From assembly GCA_002327305.1 (NCBI GenBank), contig DCUZ01000106.1, positions 1 to 39,730 on the forward strand: a stretch of DNA of 39,730 nt, given 5' to 3'. Positions within the stretch are counted from its first letter, which is position 1. Every line of letters begins with the position of its first letter. The stretch comes from Holophagales bacterium UBA2201. GTDB lineage: Bacteria > Acidobacteriota > Thermoanaerobaculia > UBA2201. The translations under genes were made by a program, and so were the position numbers. The notes beneath the pieces are model-generated. The model had not been told where the DNA came from. It ran no database searches and saw only the letters and a list, made by a program, of their open reading frames with translations. Below, piece after piece: positions 15,036-23,334 of the stretch.

Positions 15036-16049
15036 ATGGTCCTGATCAATCACGCGGCGAAAGAGATGACGGCGAAACTGGTCTATTACGGGCCGGGGCT
15101 GTGCGGGAAGACCACCAACCTCATCAAGATCTTCGAGGCGCTGCCGGACGCGCAAAAGGGGAAGATGCTTTCGCTGGCGACCAAGCAGGACCGCACCCTC
15201 TTTTTCGACCTCCTCCCGGTGGAGGTGGGTAAGGTGAAGGGACTCACCCTGCGGTTCCAGCTCTACACCGTCCCCGGCCAGGTGTTCTACAACGAGACGC
15301 GGAAACTGGTGCTGAAGAACACCGACGCCGTGGTCTTCGTGGCCGACTCCCAGGAAGCGCTGATGGAGAGCAACCGCGAGAGCTTCGCCAACCTCATCGA
15401 GAACCTCAAGTTCAACAATCTCGACCCGAAGACCATCCCCATCCTCATCCAGTACAACAAGCGCGACATCCCCGGGGTGCCCGCCGTGGAGAAGATCCGC
15501 AAGACCCTCGGGCTGGAGGCCTACCCCCACACCGAGGCGGCCGCCCTTCAGGGCGAGGGGGTGATGGAGACCTTCGCCGCCATGACCAAACTGATCATCC
15601 GAAAACTGAAGGGAAAGTCCCCCGAGGAAGCCCTGCCGCCTGAACTGAAAAAAGTGGCCCGGAAGATCCTGGAAGACACCGACCCGGGAATACCCAAGGA
15701 CGATCCCCCGCCCTTCCCGGAGGTGGCCGCCAAGAGCTACGACAAGGTGGAGGAAATCTCCCTCGAGAAACTGCTCGACGAGCGGAAGCGCTCCACCACC
15801 ATCATGACCGCCCCCCCGCCCAAGCCGGTCTTCGCCCAGGCGGAGGAGGAAGAGGTGGAGGAACTCCCCCTCGACGCGCTGGTCGAGGAACCCCCATCCG
15901 CCGCCGCGATGGAGGACACCGTCATCCACCAGGAGGAGCCGCTGGAGGTCCAGGTGGAACCCGAAACGGGGGTTGATTTGGACTCCTTGCGGGCTGAAGT
16001 GCTGAAAATAAGGGACTTGGTGGACGGTCTCCTGAAAAAGCTTCAATAA
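15036..16049 (+). CDS. mglA: MglA-family small GTPase with C-terminal extension
   Basis: A bacterial Ras-like GTPase of the MglA family, which sets cell polarity and motility in Myxococcus. G1 is GPGLCGKTT (about residues 19-27), the G3-like segment is TVPGQ, and G4 is NKRD. The GTPase domain takes the first 190 residues, the usual MglA length. About 145 extra residues follow: a charged and proline-rich linker (DDPPPFPEV; EEEEVEELPLDALVEEPP) and a final amphipathic helix LRAEVLKIRDLVDGLLKKLQ that could form a coiled coil. The start has a long A/G-rich ribosome site, AAGGGGGGG. No mglB-like partner is seen nearby. The GTPase call is firm; the polarity role is by homology only. Confidence 0.88.
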   Translation: MVLINHAAKEMTAKLVYYGPGLCGKTTNLIKIFEALPDAQKGKMLSLATKQDRTLFFDLLPVEVGKVKGLTLRFQLYTVPGQVFYNETRKLVLKNTDAVVFVADSQEALMESNRESFANLIENLKFNNLDPKTIPILIQYNKRDIPGVPAVEKIRKTLGLEAYPHTEAAALQGEGVMETFAAMTKLIIRKLKGKSPEEALPPELKKVARKILEDTDPGIPKDDPPPFPEVAAKSYDKVEEISLEKLLDERKRSTTIMTAPPPKPVFAQAEEEEVEELPLDALVEEPPSAAAMEDTVIHQEEPLEVQVEPETGVDLDSLRAEVLKIRDLVDGLLKKLQ

Positions 16050-16103
16050 CAATATCTTGTGGTAGCCCCCCGGCAGGCAGACTACATATAGTATATTTTT
16101 CCC

Positions 16104-16132
16104 TTGACAAAGGGCGTGATGAAGTCCATAAT
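16104..16132 (+). promoter_or_regulatory. nrdJ promoter
   Basis: TTGACA (16104-16109) and CATAAT (16127-16132) are separated by 17 bp. The predicted start is about 16139, giving a short leader with AGGAGG at 16151-16156. The -35 sits inside the dyad CCCTT-GACA-AAGGG (16101-16114). An AT-rich dyad ACTA-CATA-TAGT lies just upstream (about 16081-16092). No cobalamin riboswitch fits in the short leader. Confidence 0.7.
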
Positions 16133-16161
16133 GGGCCTCGTCCCTTTGACAGGAGGTTCGC

Positions 16162-18828
16162 ATGACCGCCCAAGCTTTTTCCGCCGCCGCTGCCGAGCTG
16201 CGCTTCAACCGTTTCTTCACCCGCGAAGGGGTCCATCCCTACGATGAGATCAAGTGGGTGAAGACCTCGGCCGTCATCCGCAACGCGGACGGCAAGGCCA
16301 TTTTCCAGCAGAACGACGTGGAGGTGCCGGAATTCTGGTCGCAGACCGCCATCAACGTGGTGGTCTCGAAATACTTCCACGGCGGATTGGGAACGCCCGA
16401 GCGGGAGACCAGCGTCAAACAGTTGCTCGACCGGGTGGCCAAGACCATCGCCGCCTGGGGCCTCAAGGATGGCCTCTTCGCCTCCCCCGACGACGCCCGC
16501 GTCTTCGAGGAGGACCTGACCTGGCTGTTGGTGAACCAGGCCGCCTCCTTCAATTCCCCCGTGTGGTTCAACTGCGGCATCGAGCCCAAGCCCCAGTGCT
16601 CGGCCTGCTTCATCAACTCGGTGAAGGACTCCATGGAGTCCATCCTCAATCTGGCCAAGATCGAAGGGCTCCTCTTCAAGTACGGTTCCGGAACGGGGAC
16701 CAACCTCTCTCCCCTGCGCTCCTCGCGCGAACAGCTCTCCACCGGCGGGACGGCCTCCGGCCCCGTCTCCTTCATGCGCGGATACGACGCCTTCGCCGGC
16801 ATCATCAAGAGCGGCGGCAAGACGCGGCGCGCGGCGAAGATGGTGATGCTGGACGCGGACCACCCCGACATTCTGGAATTCATCGAGTGCAAGATCAAGG
16901 AGGAGGCGAAGGTCCAGGTCCTGATCGACGCGGGCTACGACGGATCCCTTTACGGCGAGGCCTACCGCTCCGTGTTCTTCCAGAACGCCAACCACTCGGT
17001 GCGGGTCTCGGACCTGTTCATGGACGCCGTGGAGCGCGACCGCGACTGGAGCACGCGCGCCGTCACCGACGGCCGGGTGATGGACACCTACAAGGCCTCC
17101 TTCCTCCTGGAACGGATCGCCAACGGCACCTGGACCTGCGGCGACCCGGGCCTGCAGTACGACGATACCATCAACCGCTGGCACACCTGCAAGGCGAGCG
17201 GCCGTATCAACGCCTCCAACCCCTGCTCGGAATTCATGTTCCTGGACGACACCTCCTGCAACCTCGCCTCGCTGAACCTGATGAAGTTCCTCCGCGACGA
17301 CAACACCTTCGACGTGGAGCGCTGCCGGCGGGCCGTGGACCTTTTGATCACCGCGCAGGAGATCATCGTGGACAACGCCTCGTATCCGCGCGCCGAGATC
17401 ACGCAGAACTCCCACGACTTCCGCCCCCTGGGGCTGGGCTACGCCAACCTGGGGGCGATGCTGATGGCCCTGGGGCTCCCCTACGACGGGCACGAGGGGC
17501 GGCAGATGGCGGCCGCGGTGACCTCGCTGCTGACCGGCGAGGGCTACCTCCAGTCGGCGCGCCTGGCCGCTTGCACGGGGCCCTTCCCCCGCTTTGAGGA
17601 GAACCGCGATTCCATGCTCGAGGTGATGGAGATGCACCAGGCGGCGGCCCGCGGCATCGACCCCGCCCCGGTCCAGCCGGTCCTGGCGGAGGCGGCGGTC
17701 CGCGTCTGGGACGAGGCCATCGCGGCGGGCCGGGCCCACGGCTACCGCAACGCCCAGGCCACGGTGCTGGCCCCCACGGGGACCATCGGTTTCATGATGG
17801 ACTGCGATACCACGGGCGTGGAGCCCGACCTGGCCCTGGTCAAGATCAAGGCCATGGTGGACGGCGGCACGATGAAGATCGTCAACCGCACGGTCCCGCG
17901 CGCCCTGCGGAACCTGGGCTACGCCGAGGACCAGGTGCGCAACGTGACCGATTACGTCGAGGAGCGCGGCACCATCGAGGGCGCCCCGTTCATCCGGGAG
18001 GAGGACTACCCCGTCTTCGACTGCGCCATCAAGGCCCACCAGGGGACCCGCTTCATCTCCCACATGGGCCATGTCCGGATGATGGCGGCCGTCCAGCCGT
18101 TCATTTCCGGGGCCATCTCCAAGACGGTCAACGTCCCCAGCGGGACCACCGTACAAGAGATCATGGAAACCTACATGCAGGCCTGGAAACTGGGCCTGAA
18201 GGCGGTGGCCATCTACCGCGAGAACTCCAAGTCGCACCAACCCCTCTCCGCCATCAACCGGAGCAAGGCCAAGGCGGAGCCGGCCGCGGCGGTCCCCGTG
18301 CGCCACAAACTGCCCAATGACCGGACGGCGCTGACCCACAAGTTCGAGGTGGCCGGCCACGAGGGGTACCTGACCGTCGGGATGTACGAGGACGGGAAGC
18401 CGGGCGAGATCTTCATCACCATCTCCAAGGAGGGGAGCACCATTTCGGGGCTGATGGACGCCCTGGCCACCTCCATCTCCATCGGTCTCCAGTACGGCGT
18501 CCCCCTCGAGACCTTCGTGGACAAGTTCGCGCACATGCGCTTCGACCCCATGGGGACGACGAAGAACTCCCGCATCCGGTTCGCTTCGTCGCTCGTGGAT
18601 TACATGTTCCGGTACCTGGCCTCCCGCTTCCTCCCGGTGGAGGACCAGGAACGCTACGGCATCAAGCCCGAAAAGGAGGACAAGCAGTTGGAGCTCTTCG
18701 TCCCCCGCGTCAGCGGGACCGAGGTGCGCGGGGACGGCCCCCCCTGCTCCAACTGCGGCGCGCTGATGGAGCGCAGCGGCTCGTGTCACCGGTGCCCGGT
18801 GTGCGGCACCACTTCCGGATGTTCGTAG
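16162..18828 (+). CDS. nrdJ: Class II (B12-dependent) ribonucleotide reductase
   Basis: Adenosylcobalamin-dependent ribonucleotide reductase, which makes deoxyribonucleotides without oxygen. The 888 residues carry the active-site triad of the family: Cys149 in CSACFINSV, the thiyl-radical Cys355 with Asn353 and Glu357 in NPCSE, and Cys366 in TSCNLASLNL. A C-terminal zinc-ribbon-like tail (CSNCG...CHRCPVCG, ending in GCS) supplies the usual redox cysteines. AGGAGG lies five bases before the ATG at 16162. The gene has its own consensus promoter. Class II enzymes are usual in anaerobes and facultative organisms, which hints at low-oxygen growth. No class I or III genes are in the window. Confidence 0.96.
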   Translation: MTAQAFSAAAAELRFNRFFTREGVHPYDEIKWVKTSAVIRNADGKAIFQQNDVEVPEFWSQTAINVVVSKYFHGGLGTPERETSVKQLLDRVAKTIAAWGLKDGLFASPDDARVFEEDLTWLLVNQAASFNSPVWFNCGIEPKPQCSACFINSVKDSMESILNLAKIEGLLFKYGSGTGTNLSPLRSSREQLSTGGTASGPVSFMRGYDAFAGIIKSGGKTRRAAKMVMLDADHPDILEFIECKIKEEAKVQVLIDAGYDGSLYGEAYRSVFFQNANHSVRVSDLFMDAVERDRDWSTRAVTDGRVMDTYKASFLLERIANGTWTCGDPGLQYDDTINRWHTCKASGRINASNPCSEFMFLDDTSCNLASLNLMKFLRDDNTFDVERCRRAVDLLITAQEIIVDNASYPRAEITQNSHDFRPLGLGYANLGAMLMALGLPYDGHEGRQMAAAVTSLLTGEGYLQSARLAACTGPFPRFEENRDSMLEVMEMHQAAARGIDPAPVQPVLAEAAVRVWDEAIAAGRAHGYRNAQATVLAPTGTIGFMMDCDTTGVEPDLALVKIKAMVDGGTMKIVNRTVPRALRNLGYAEDQVRNVTDYVEERGTIEGAPFIREEDYPVFDCAIKAHQGTRFISHMGHVRMMAAVQPFISGAISKTVNVPSGTTVQEIMETYMQAWKLGLKAVAIYRENSKSHQPLSAINRSKAKAEPAAAVPVRHKLPNDRTALTHKFEVAGHEGYLTVGMYEDGKPGEIFITISKEGSTISGLMDALATSISIGLQYGVPLETFVDKFAHMRFDPMGTTKNSRIRFASSLVDYMFRYLASRFLPVEDQERYGIKPEKEDKQLELFVPRVSGTEVRGDGPPCSNCGALMERSGSCHRCPVCGTTSGCS

Positions 18829-18881
18829 GCGGCGGACGCGCCCCCGCATCGAATGCAATGAGGACCCCAGAAGGAGCGATC

Positions 18882-19424
18882 ATGCGAAAGACCCTCACCG
18901 TTCTGTTCTTCCTGTTCACCGCCTCGGCCGGCTGGTCGGGCGACTATTTCACCCTCGGGGGCATTTGGGGCTACGGCTCCAACGTCACCAGCGGAGTGGA
19001 TGTCCAAACGCAGGACCTGAAGACGATGGAGGGGTTCATCTCCATCCCCCTCGAGGAGGAGACGTTCCTGGCGCTGAGGATCGGGCGGATCCAACCCCGG
19101 TCGGAGGAGCAGAGCGAGATCGACCTGGACTACCTCTCCATGACGGTCACCTACCAGTTCAACATGCCGCTGGGCACCACGGGCTTTTTCGCCGGGCCCT
19201 CCTACTACTCCGGGGACATCACCCATTACAATCCCAGTTTGTCGGAGGGCGAACTCGCGTGGAACGAGGAGGTGGACAAGTTCGGGGCCACCGGAGGCGT
19301 GGAGGCGTTCTTTCCCCTCTCGCGCACGTTCTATGTGTACGCCCAGATCGGGGCGCACTACATCCCCGCCGCGGAGGAGCAGTTCGTCGTAGGGCTGGGC
19401 GTGGGGATGGCGGTGCGGTTCTGA
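18882..19424 (+). CDS. Outer-membrane beta-barrel-type protein
   Basis: A 180-residue exported protein. MRKTLTVLFFLFTASAGWSG is a typical Sec signal peptide with cleavage expected near the Ser-Gly. The rest alternates polar and aromatic residues in strand-like segments (YLSMTVTYQFNM; FFAGPSYYSG; FYVYAQIGAHYI) and ends in GLGVGMAVRF with the terminal Phe common in outer-membrane barrels. AAGGAG stands before the ATG at 18882; longer upstream frames would destroy the signal peptide. Size suits an eight-stranded barrel. It follows nrdJ by 53 bp with no evident promoter and may be read from the nrdJ transcript. No specific family is recognised. Confidence 0.72.
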   Translation: MRKTLTVLFFLFTASAGWSGDYFTLGGIWGYGSNVTSGVDVQTQDLKTMEGFISIPLEEETFLALRIGRIQPRSEEQSEIDLDYLSMTVTYQFNMPLGTTGFFAGPSYYSGDITHYNPSLSEGELAWNEEVDKFGATGGVEAFFPLSRTFYVYAQIGAHYIPAAEEQFVVGLGVGMAVRF

Positions 19425-19603
19425 CCCGGGTTTCTCGCAACCCTCCGTAGCCGACACATCCCGATACGGCATCCCGGCGCCGCCGGAGAGCCGACGGCGG
19501 CAACGGGGACATGCCCCCCACCCGCCCCCGGTGACCGACAGGCCGCGGCGGACGGCATCTCTTCCCGCCGTATGCCGTCGGCTTTCCGCCCCCCAGAACG
19601 CCA

Positions 19604-19627
19604 AAGGCCTCCCGCGCGGGAGGCCTT
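19604..19627. terminator. Bidirectional hairpin between convergent genes
   Basis: AAGGCCTCCCGCGCGGGAGG continues to a 24-bp perfect palindrome, with a GCGC centre and 10-bp arms. It sits between the 3' ends of the beta-barrel gene (plus) and the M23 gene (minus). T-runs on either side are short, so termination may be modest. Confidence 0.7.
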
Positions 19628-19651
19628 CTGGTTTCCGGAGGACCGGCGAGG

Positions 19652-20509
19652 TCAGAACGAATCGAGGATGTACTGGAGCGGGTTGACGGGGGAACCGCTC
19701 TGCAGGACTTCGTAATGGAGGTGGGGTCCCGTGCTGCGTCCGGTGGAGCCGGAATGTCCGATCACGGTGCCGCGCTTGACCTTGTCCCCGGGCTTCACCA
19801 TGATTTTGGACAGGTGGCCGTAGCGGGTCACGACCCCAAGGCCGTGAAAGAGGGAGATGCTCTTGCCCAGGCCCCCGGCGAAAGCCGCCTCGGTCACCAG
19901 GCCGTCGGCGGTGGCCACGACCGGGCGCCCGGCGGGGCACGAGATGTCGAGGCCGGAGTGGAACTCCCGCCCTTCGCCGAAGGGATTGTGGCGCATCCCG
20001 AATCCCGCCGTGGGGATCCCCTTCACGGGCGAAATGGTGGGAGTGACCCGAAGGCGGGCCATGTCCTTGTCCCAGGCGTCCTTGAGGCCGTCCACACGGC
20101 GGGTCAGGACCTCCTGCCACTTCAGGAGCAGTTCGTCCTTGCTGATCGAGGGGATCGGGGTCTCCATGCCGCCGACGCCGCCCGAGGCCCCCTGGCCGCG
20201 GGTCTCGATGCCCGAAAGGAGGGCGAGGGTGTCGGTTTTTTGGTCGAGGTCGTGGAGCCGCTTTTCCAGATCGGCCAGTTTCACTTGGTAGGCGTCGGCC
20301 AGCTTCTTGAGCTCGACGTTCCGGCCGCGGAGGTTTTTGAGTTGAACGCTTTTTTGAAGTGAGAAGAGAAAGTTGACGGAAAGGAAGAGGGAGGCGATCA
20401 CCGCCAGCCCCATAAAAAGCAGGCCTCCCCAAAGGAGATGCAACGGAACACGGATCTTTCTGAATTTCGCCCTTGCATGGGGGACAAAGATGAGCGTGAT
20501 ATGTTTCAT
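19652..20509 (-). CDS. M23-family metallopeptidase, membrane-anchored
   Basis: Predicted peptidoglycan endopeptidase of the LytM/M23 type. One N-terminal membrane helix (about residues 24-48, LLWGGLLFMGLAVIASLFL) is followed by a coiled coil (ELKKLADAYQVKLADLEKRL), and the M23 domain fills the last 130 residues. Zinc ligands are visible as HSGLD and GPHLHYE, with GYGH-type ligand RYGHLSK between. The start at 20509 (MKHITLIFVPH) lies nine bases after TGG-TATAAC; an upstream in-frame extension reads through this promoter and is rejected. The layout suits cell-wall remodelling from the inner membrane. All metal-binding motifs are present, so it is probably active rather than an EnvC-like activator. 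Confidence 0.9.
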   Translation of the reverse strand: MKHITLIFVPHARAKFRKIRVPLHLLWGGLLFMGLAVIASLFLSVNFLFSLQKSVQLKNLRGRNVELKKLADAYQVKLADLEKRLHDLDQKTDTLALLSGIETRGQGASGGVGGMETPIPSISKDELLLKWQEVLTRRVDGLKDAWDKDMARLRVTPTISPVKGIPTAGFGMRHNPFGEGREFHSGLDISCPAGRPVVATADGLVTEAAFAGGLGKSISLFHGLGVVTRYGHLSKIMVKPGDKVKRGTVIGHSGSTGRSTGPHLHYEVLQSGSPVNPLQYILDSF

Positions 20510-20518
20510 GCGCGAATG

Positions 20519-20527
20519 GTTATACCA
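20519..20527 (-). promoter_or_regulatory. Extended -10 of the M23 gene
   Basis: TGG-TATAAC on the minus strand, with nine bases to the ATG at 20509. The transcript would have a leader of about three nucleotides. It faces away from the DUF4388 promoter 66 bp off. Confidence 0.5.
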
Positions 20528-20592
20528 AATACAGGGGAGAATGTCAAGGGCTTGCGCCCTGGGGGGTGGTCGGGTCCCCGGGTCCGCCCATC

Positions 20593-20601
20593 TGATATAA
20601 T
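20593..20601 (+). promoter_or_regulatory. Extended -10 of the DUF4388 gene
   Basis: TGA-TATAAT is followed after eight bases by the ATG at 20610, so the predicted leader is about two nucleotides. There is no ribosome site in front of the ATG, which supports leaderless translation. Confidence 0.6.
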
Positions 20602-20609
20602 GGAAAAGC

Positions 20610-21725
20610 ATGCGCGAACGCCTCATCCTCGAAGGCGACCTTCAAGCCCTCCTGCTTCCGGATGTGCTGACCTTCCTGAACATGATCAAGAAGACCGGCC
20701 GGGCCGACCTTTACCGCGAAGAGACGCAGAAGAGCATTTACTGGAAGCGGGGCGAGGTGGTTTTCGCCACTTCCACCAGCGAGGAGGACTCGCTGGGCAA
20801 GTTCCTCCTGCGGAACGCCCGCATCACCCGCCAGCAATATGATGAGTCCCAGCGGCAATTAAAGCCCGGACAGAAGCACGGTAAGATCCTGGTCAAATTG
20901 GGATTCATCTCGCCCAAGGACCTGTGGTGGGGGGTCCAGGGGCAGATTCTGGACATCATCTACAGCCTTTTCACCTGGAAAACGGGCAAGTTCCTTTTTT
21001 TCGAGGCCCCGGAGGAGGCCTTCCATCAGCGCATCTATCTCGCCACGAGCACCCTCAACATCATCATGGAGGGGGTCCGCCGCTTGGATGAATGGCAGCG
21101 CATCAAAGAGAAGATCCCCACCTCCGACATGATTTTCACTCCGTTTCCCGTGGAAAAGGGGTATCTGGAGGGGCTTAATCTGGACGCCACTGAGCGGCGG
21201 GTGCTGGACCACATCGACGGGAAGACCAGCGTGGCGGAACTGATGCGGACCCTCAACCTCCCCGAATTCGACTCCCATCGGGCCCTCCTGACCCTCATTT
21301 TCGCCCAGGTGATCGCCCCCGCCGCCGGGCGCGAAGCGCCGGTGGCGGAGGTGGACGACCAGCCGCACCTCCTGCGCATCGCCCAGAAATACGAGGCCCT
21401 GTTCCGGCGGATTTTCGAGGACCTCCAGGCCGCCTTCGGCCCCATGGAGGCCCAGCACACCATGAACAAGATCCTGAAGGAAAATCCGGTCAGCCAGGAG
21501 CTGTTTGAGGGGGCCACGTTCAATTCCCGGGGGGGCTTCGACCCCAACGCCCTGATCGCCAATATCTCCGAACTGCCCGTCGAGGAGCGACGGCAAGTCC
21601 TCGACGATGCCCTCAATACGCTTCTCTCCTTTTTCCTTTTCGAGGCTTCCCCGCACATGTCGGCCGAGGCCAAGTCCCGCCTTTTCGCGGACATCTCCTC
21701 GGCCCAATCCGAGGGGGCGAGCTGA
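20610..21725 (+). CDS. DUF4388 (PATAN-type) domain protein
   Basis: A 371-residue protein whose first 100 residues form a DUF4388 domain (GDLQALLLPDVLTFLNMIKK and GRADLYREE). This domain is common in Myxococcota, Acidobacteriota and cyanobacterial signalling proteins. A second half-domain follows (GKILVKLGFISPKDLWWGVQ; KTGKFLFFEAPEE). A linker and a helical C-terminal region (residues about 235-371) have no recognised domain. There is no receiver or kinase domain. Such proteins often act with response regulators or MglA-type polarity systems, and an mglA lies 4.6 kb away, but a link is speculation. It is followed by the exported-protein gene after 31 bp, probably in one operon. Confidence 0.82.
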   Translation: MRERLILEGDLQALLLPDVLTFLNMIKKTGRADLYREETQKSIYWKRGEVVFATSTSEEDSLGKFLLRNARITRQQYDESQRQLKPGQKHGKILVKLGFISPKDLWWGVQGQILDIIYSLFTWKTGKFLFFEAPEEAFHQRIYLATSTLNIIMEGVRRLDEWQRIKEKIPTSDMIFTPFPVEKGYLEGLNLDATERRVLDHIDGKTSVAELMRTLNLPEFDSHRALLTLIFAQVIAPAAGREAPVAEVDDQPHLLRIAQKYEALFRRIFEDLQAAFGPMEAQHTMNKILKENPVSQELFEGATFNSRGGFDPNALIANISELPVEERRQVLDDALNTLLSFFLFEASPHMSAEAKSRLFADISSAQSEGAS

Positions 21726-21756
21726 TTCCGCCGACCCCCACCATAGGAGGTCTTCC

Positions 21757-22587
21757 ATGCTTCCCTTCCTGATGGCCCTGTCGTTGCTGTTCCAAACCGC
21801 CCCATCCCCCCAGGACCCGCCCTTGACCCACCGGCAGGTCGCCCAGGCGCACCAGGCGGGGGTAACCACCCAGGGGTTGCTCAACATGATCACGGCCCAC
21901 TCCTCGGTGGCCCCCGCCACGGAGGAGGAATTGCTCTCGCTCATGCAAAGCGGCGTCCCGGCAGAGGTCGTGGACGCCTACCGGGCCCGGATGGTCCCTC
22001 CCCCGGCATCGCCCCCGCCGGCGGACCCCGGCGGCCCTGACGACCCCCGCCTGGCCGATATCGTCAGGCTGGTCCGCACCGGCCTGTCGCAGGACCTGAT
22101 CGCCCGGCAAATCCGTTCTTCCAAGGAGATCTACCGGCTCAGCGTCAACGATCTGGTGTACTTGAAGGACAACCAGATCCCGGAGGCCGTCATCGGGGAA
22201 TTGATCGCGTCCGCCTCCCGCCCCGTCGCCGTCGCCCCCCCCTCGCCCGCCTCGTTCGGCCCCCTCCTCCGGATGACCGGGCTCCTCCGGAAGGACGCCC
22301 CGGGGACGTTGAAACTCACGGACAACCGCATGGAATGGCTGGACGGGAAAAAGGCCGACCGCAATTTCGCCGTCCAGCTCTCCTCGGTCAAGGAGGCATG
22401 GCTGGAATGCACGCCCAGGCCGCAGGGCAACTTCTGCTACGCGATGGGGTTGGAACTCTTCAACCGCGACAAGTACGAGTTCCGTGATCTGTCCTGGGAG
22501 TCGGGCGGCAACGAACAGGTGCTGGCCGTCTTCGAGGCCCTGAAAAAGGACCACCCGCTCATCGTCTTTCACGAGCGCGTCAAGTAG
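21757..22587 (+). CDS. Exported protein of unknown function
   Basis: A 276-residue protein with a hydrophobic N terminus (MLPFLMALSLLFQTAP) that looks like a signal peptide. The following helical repeats share a pattern (VAQAHQAGVTTQGLLNMI; DIVRLVRTGLSQDLIARQI; DLVYLKDNQIPEAVIGELI), each a short helix-turn-helix of about 35-40 residues. A proline-rich spacer (PPPASPPPADPGG) separates the first two. The C-terminal 110 residues have an alternating-strand pattern that could be a PH/GRAM-like barrel (GTLKLTDNRMEWLDGKK). AGGAGG is six bases before the ATG. It is coupled to the DUF4388 gene upstream. No specific family is recognised. Confidence 0.7.
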   Translation: MLPFLMALSLLFQTAPSPQDPPLTHRQVAQAHQAGVTTQGLLNMITAHSSVAPATEEELLSLMQSGVPAEVVDAYRARMVPPPASPPPADPGGPDDPRLADIVRLVRTGLSQDLIARQIRSSKEIYRLSVNDLVYLKDNQIPEAVIGELIASASRPVAVAPPSPASFGPLLRMTGLLRKDAPGTLKLTDNRMEWLDGKKADRNFAVQLSSVKEAWLECTPRPQGNFCYAMGLELFNRDKYEFRDLSWESGGNEQVLAVFEALKKDHPLIVFHERVK

Positions 22588-23304
22588 CGCCCCGGCAACT
22601 CCCCCGTTTTCCATCCCTTCCGCCGTTGGCCGCCCACCGGCAGGACTCCGCTATCCCGGTCCTGTCCTTTCGGGCGTCCATTTGTCTCCCATCGAAGGGC
22701 CCTTCCCCGGCGCGATAAGTCACGCCAAGGAGGGCGGGACGCGGTGAAACGCGTACTTTTCGCTTCCTTAACGCTTGCGCAATGGATCATTTCAATAGAC
22801 ATATGAAGAATTAGTATAATTTGCGGTATGATTTATTGCTTGATGAGCAGAAATAGCAAAATAGAAATATGAAAATATTGCCATTATACTAAATCATAAG
22901 ACTATCTTTGCTTTTTCTACAGTAGATATTGTTTGTTTTCTTGATTTTAGTTGTTTTGTTATATCATGTTATGGCGTAATTGCGCATAGGCACTTCCGTT
23001 ATTGTTAATTCTACAGTAAATATTCGCCGAGTCACCCATCCGCACCATCTGGGATCTCCTCCTGATCCGCGTTCCGGCGAAAGGAATTTCTTTTTCTTTG
23101 GCCCCTCCCATCGGAGAAACGGCAACCTGACGCAAACCGCTGGACGAAATCCACCGGGATGCTCTTTTGTGTAGAATGCTTCATTATTCGCGGCATAAAT
23201 ATCAATCGCCGGTTGAAAGGGCGATATATCTACCGTAGATATTCTATGACAAATATTTTACAAGGATGGAAAGCTCCGGCCTCACTGCCTCGTTCCTGAT
23301 TGTA
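22588..23304. other. Long AT-rich intergenic region between convergent genes
   Basis: No gene is seen. From about 22780 the composition changes sharply to AT-rich DNA, unlike any other stretch in the window. It carries three copies of CTACmGTArATATT at 22917-22931, 23011-23025 and 23230-23244. The third lies in a perfect dyad, ATCTAC-C-GTAGAT. The patch from about 23040 to 23200 returns to average composition. The region could be a foreign remnant, an auxiliary replication or segregation site, or carry small RNAs. Confidence 0.6.
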
Positions 23305-23334
23305 CTCCGGATAATCTACTGGAGATTATCGGAG
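23305..23334 (-). terminator. Hairpin at the end of pgi
   Basis: CTCCG-G-ATAATCT / AGATTAT-CGGAG with a five-base loop forms a 12-bp stem with one bulged base. It overlaps the pgi stop codon. No T-run follows, so it may act as an mRNA-stabilising end rather than a classical terminator. Its core resembles the CTACnGTAG dyads next door. Confidence 0.5.

Noticed and set aside
16050..16161. Cobalamin riboswitch before nrdJ
   Set aside because: The leader from the predicted start is about 20 nt and the whole gap is 112 bp. No B12-box-like sequence is visible.
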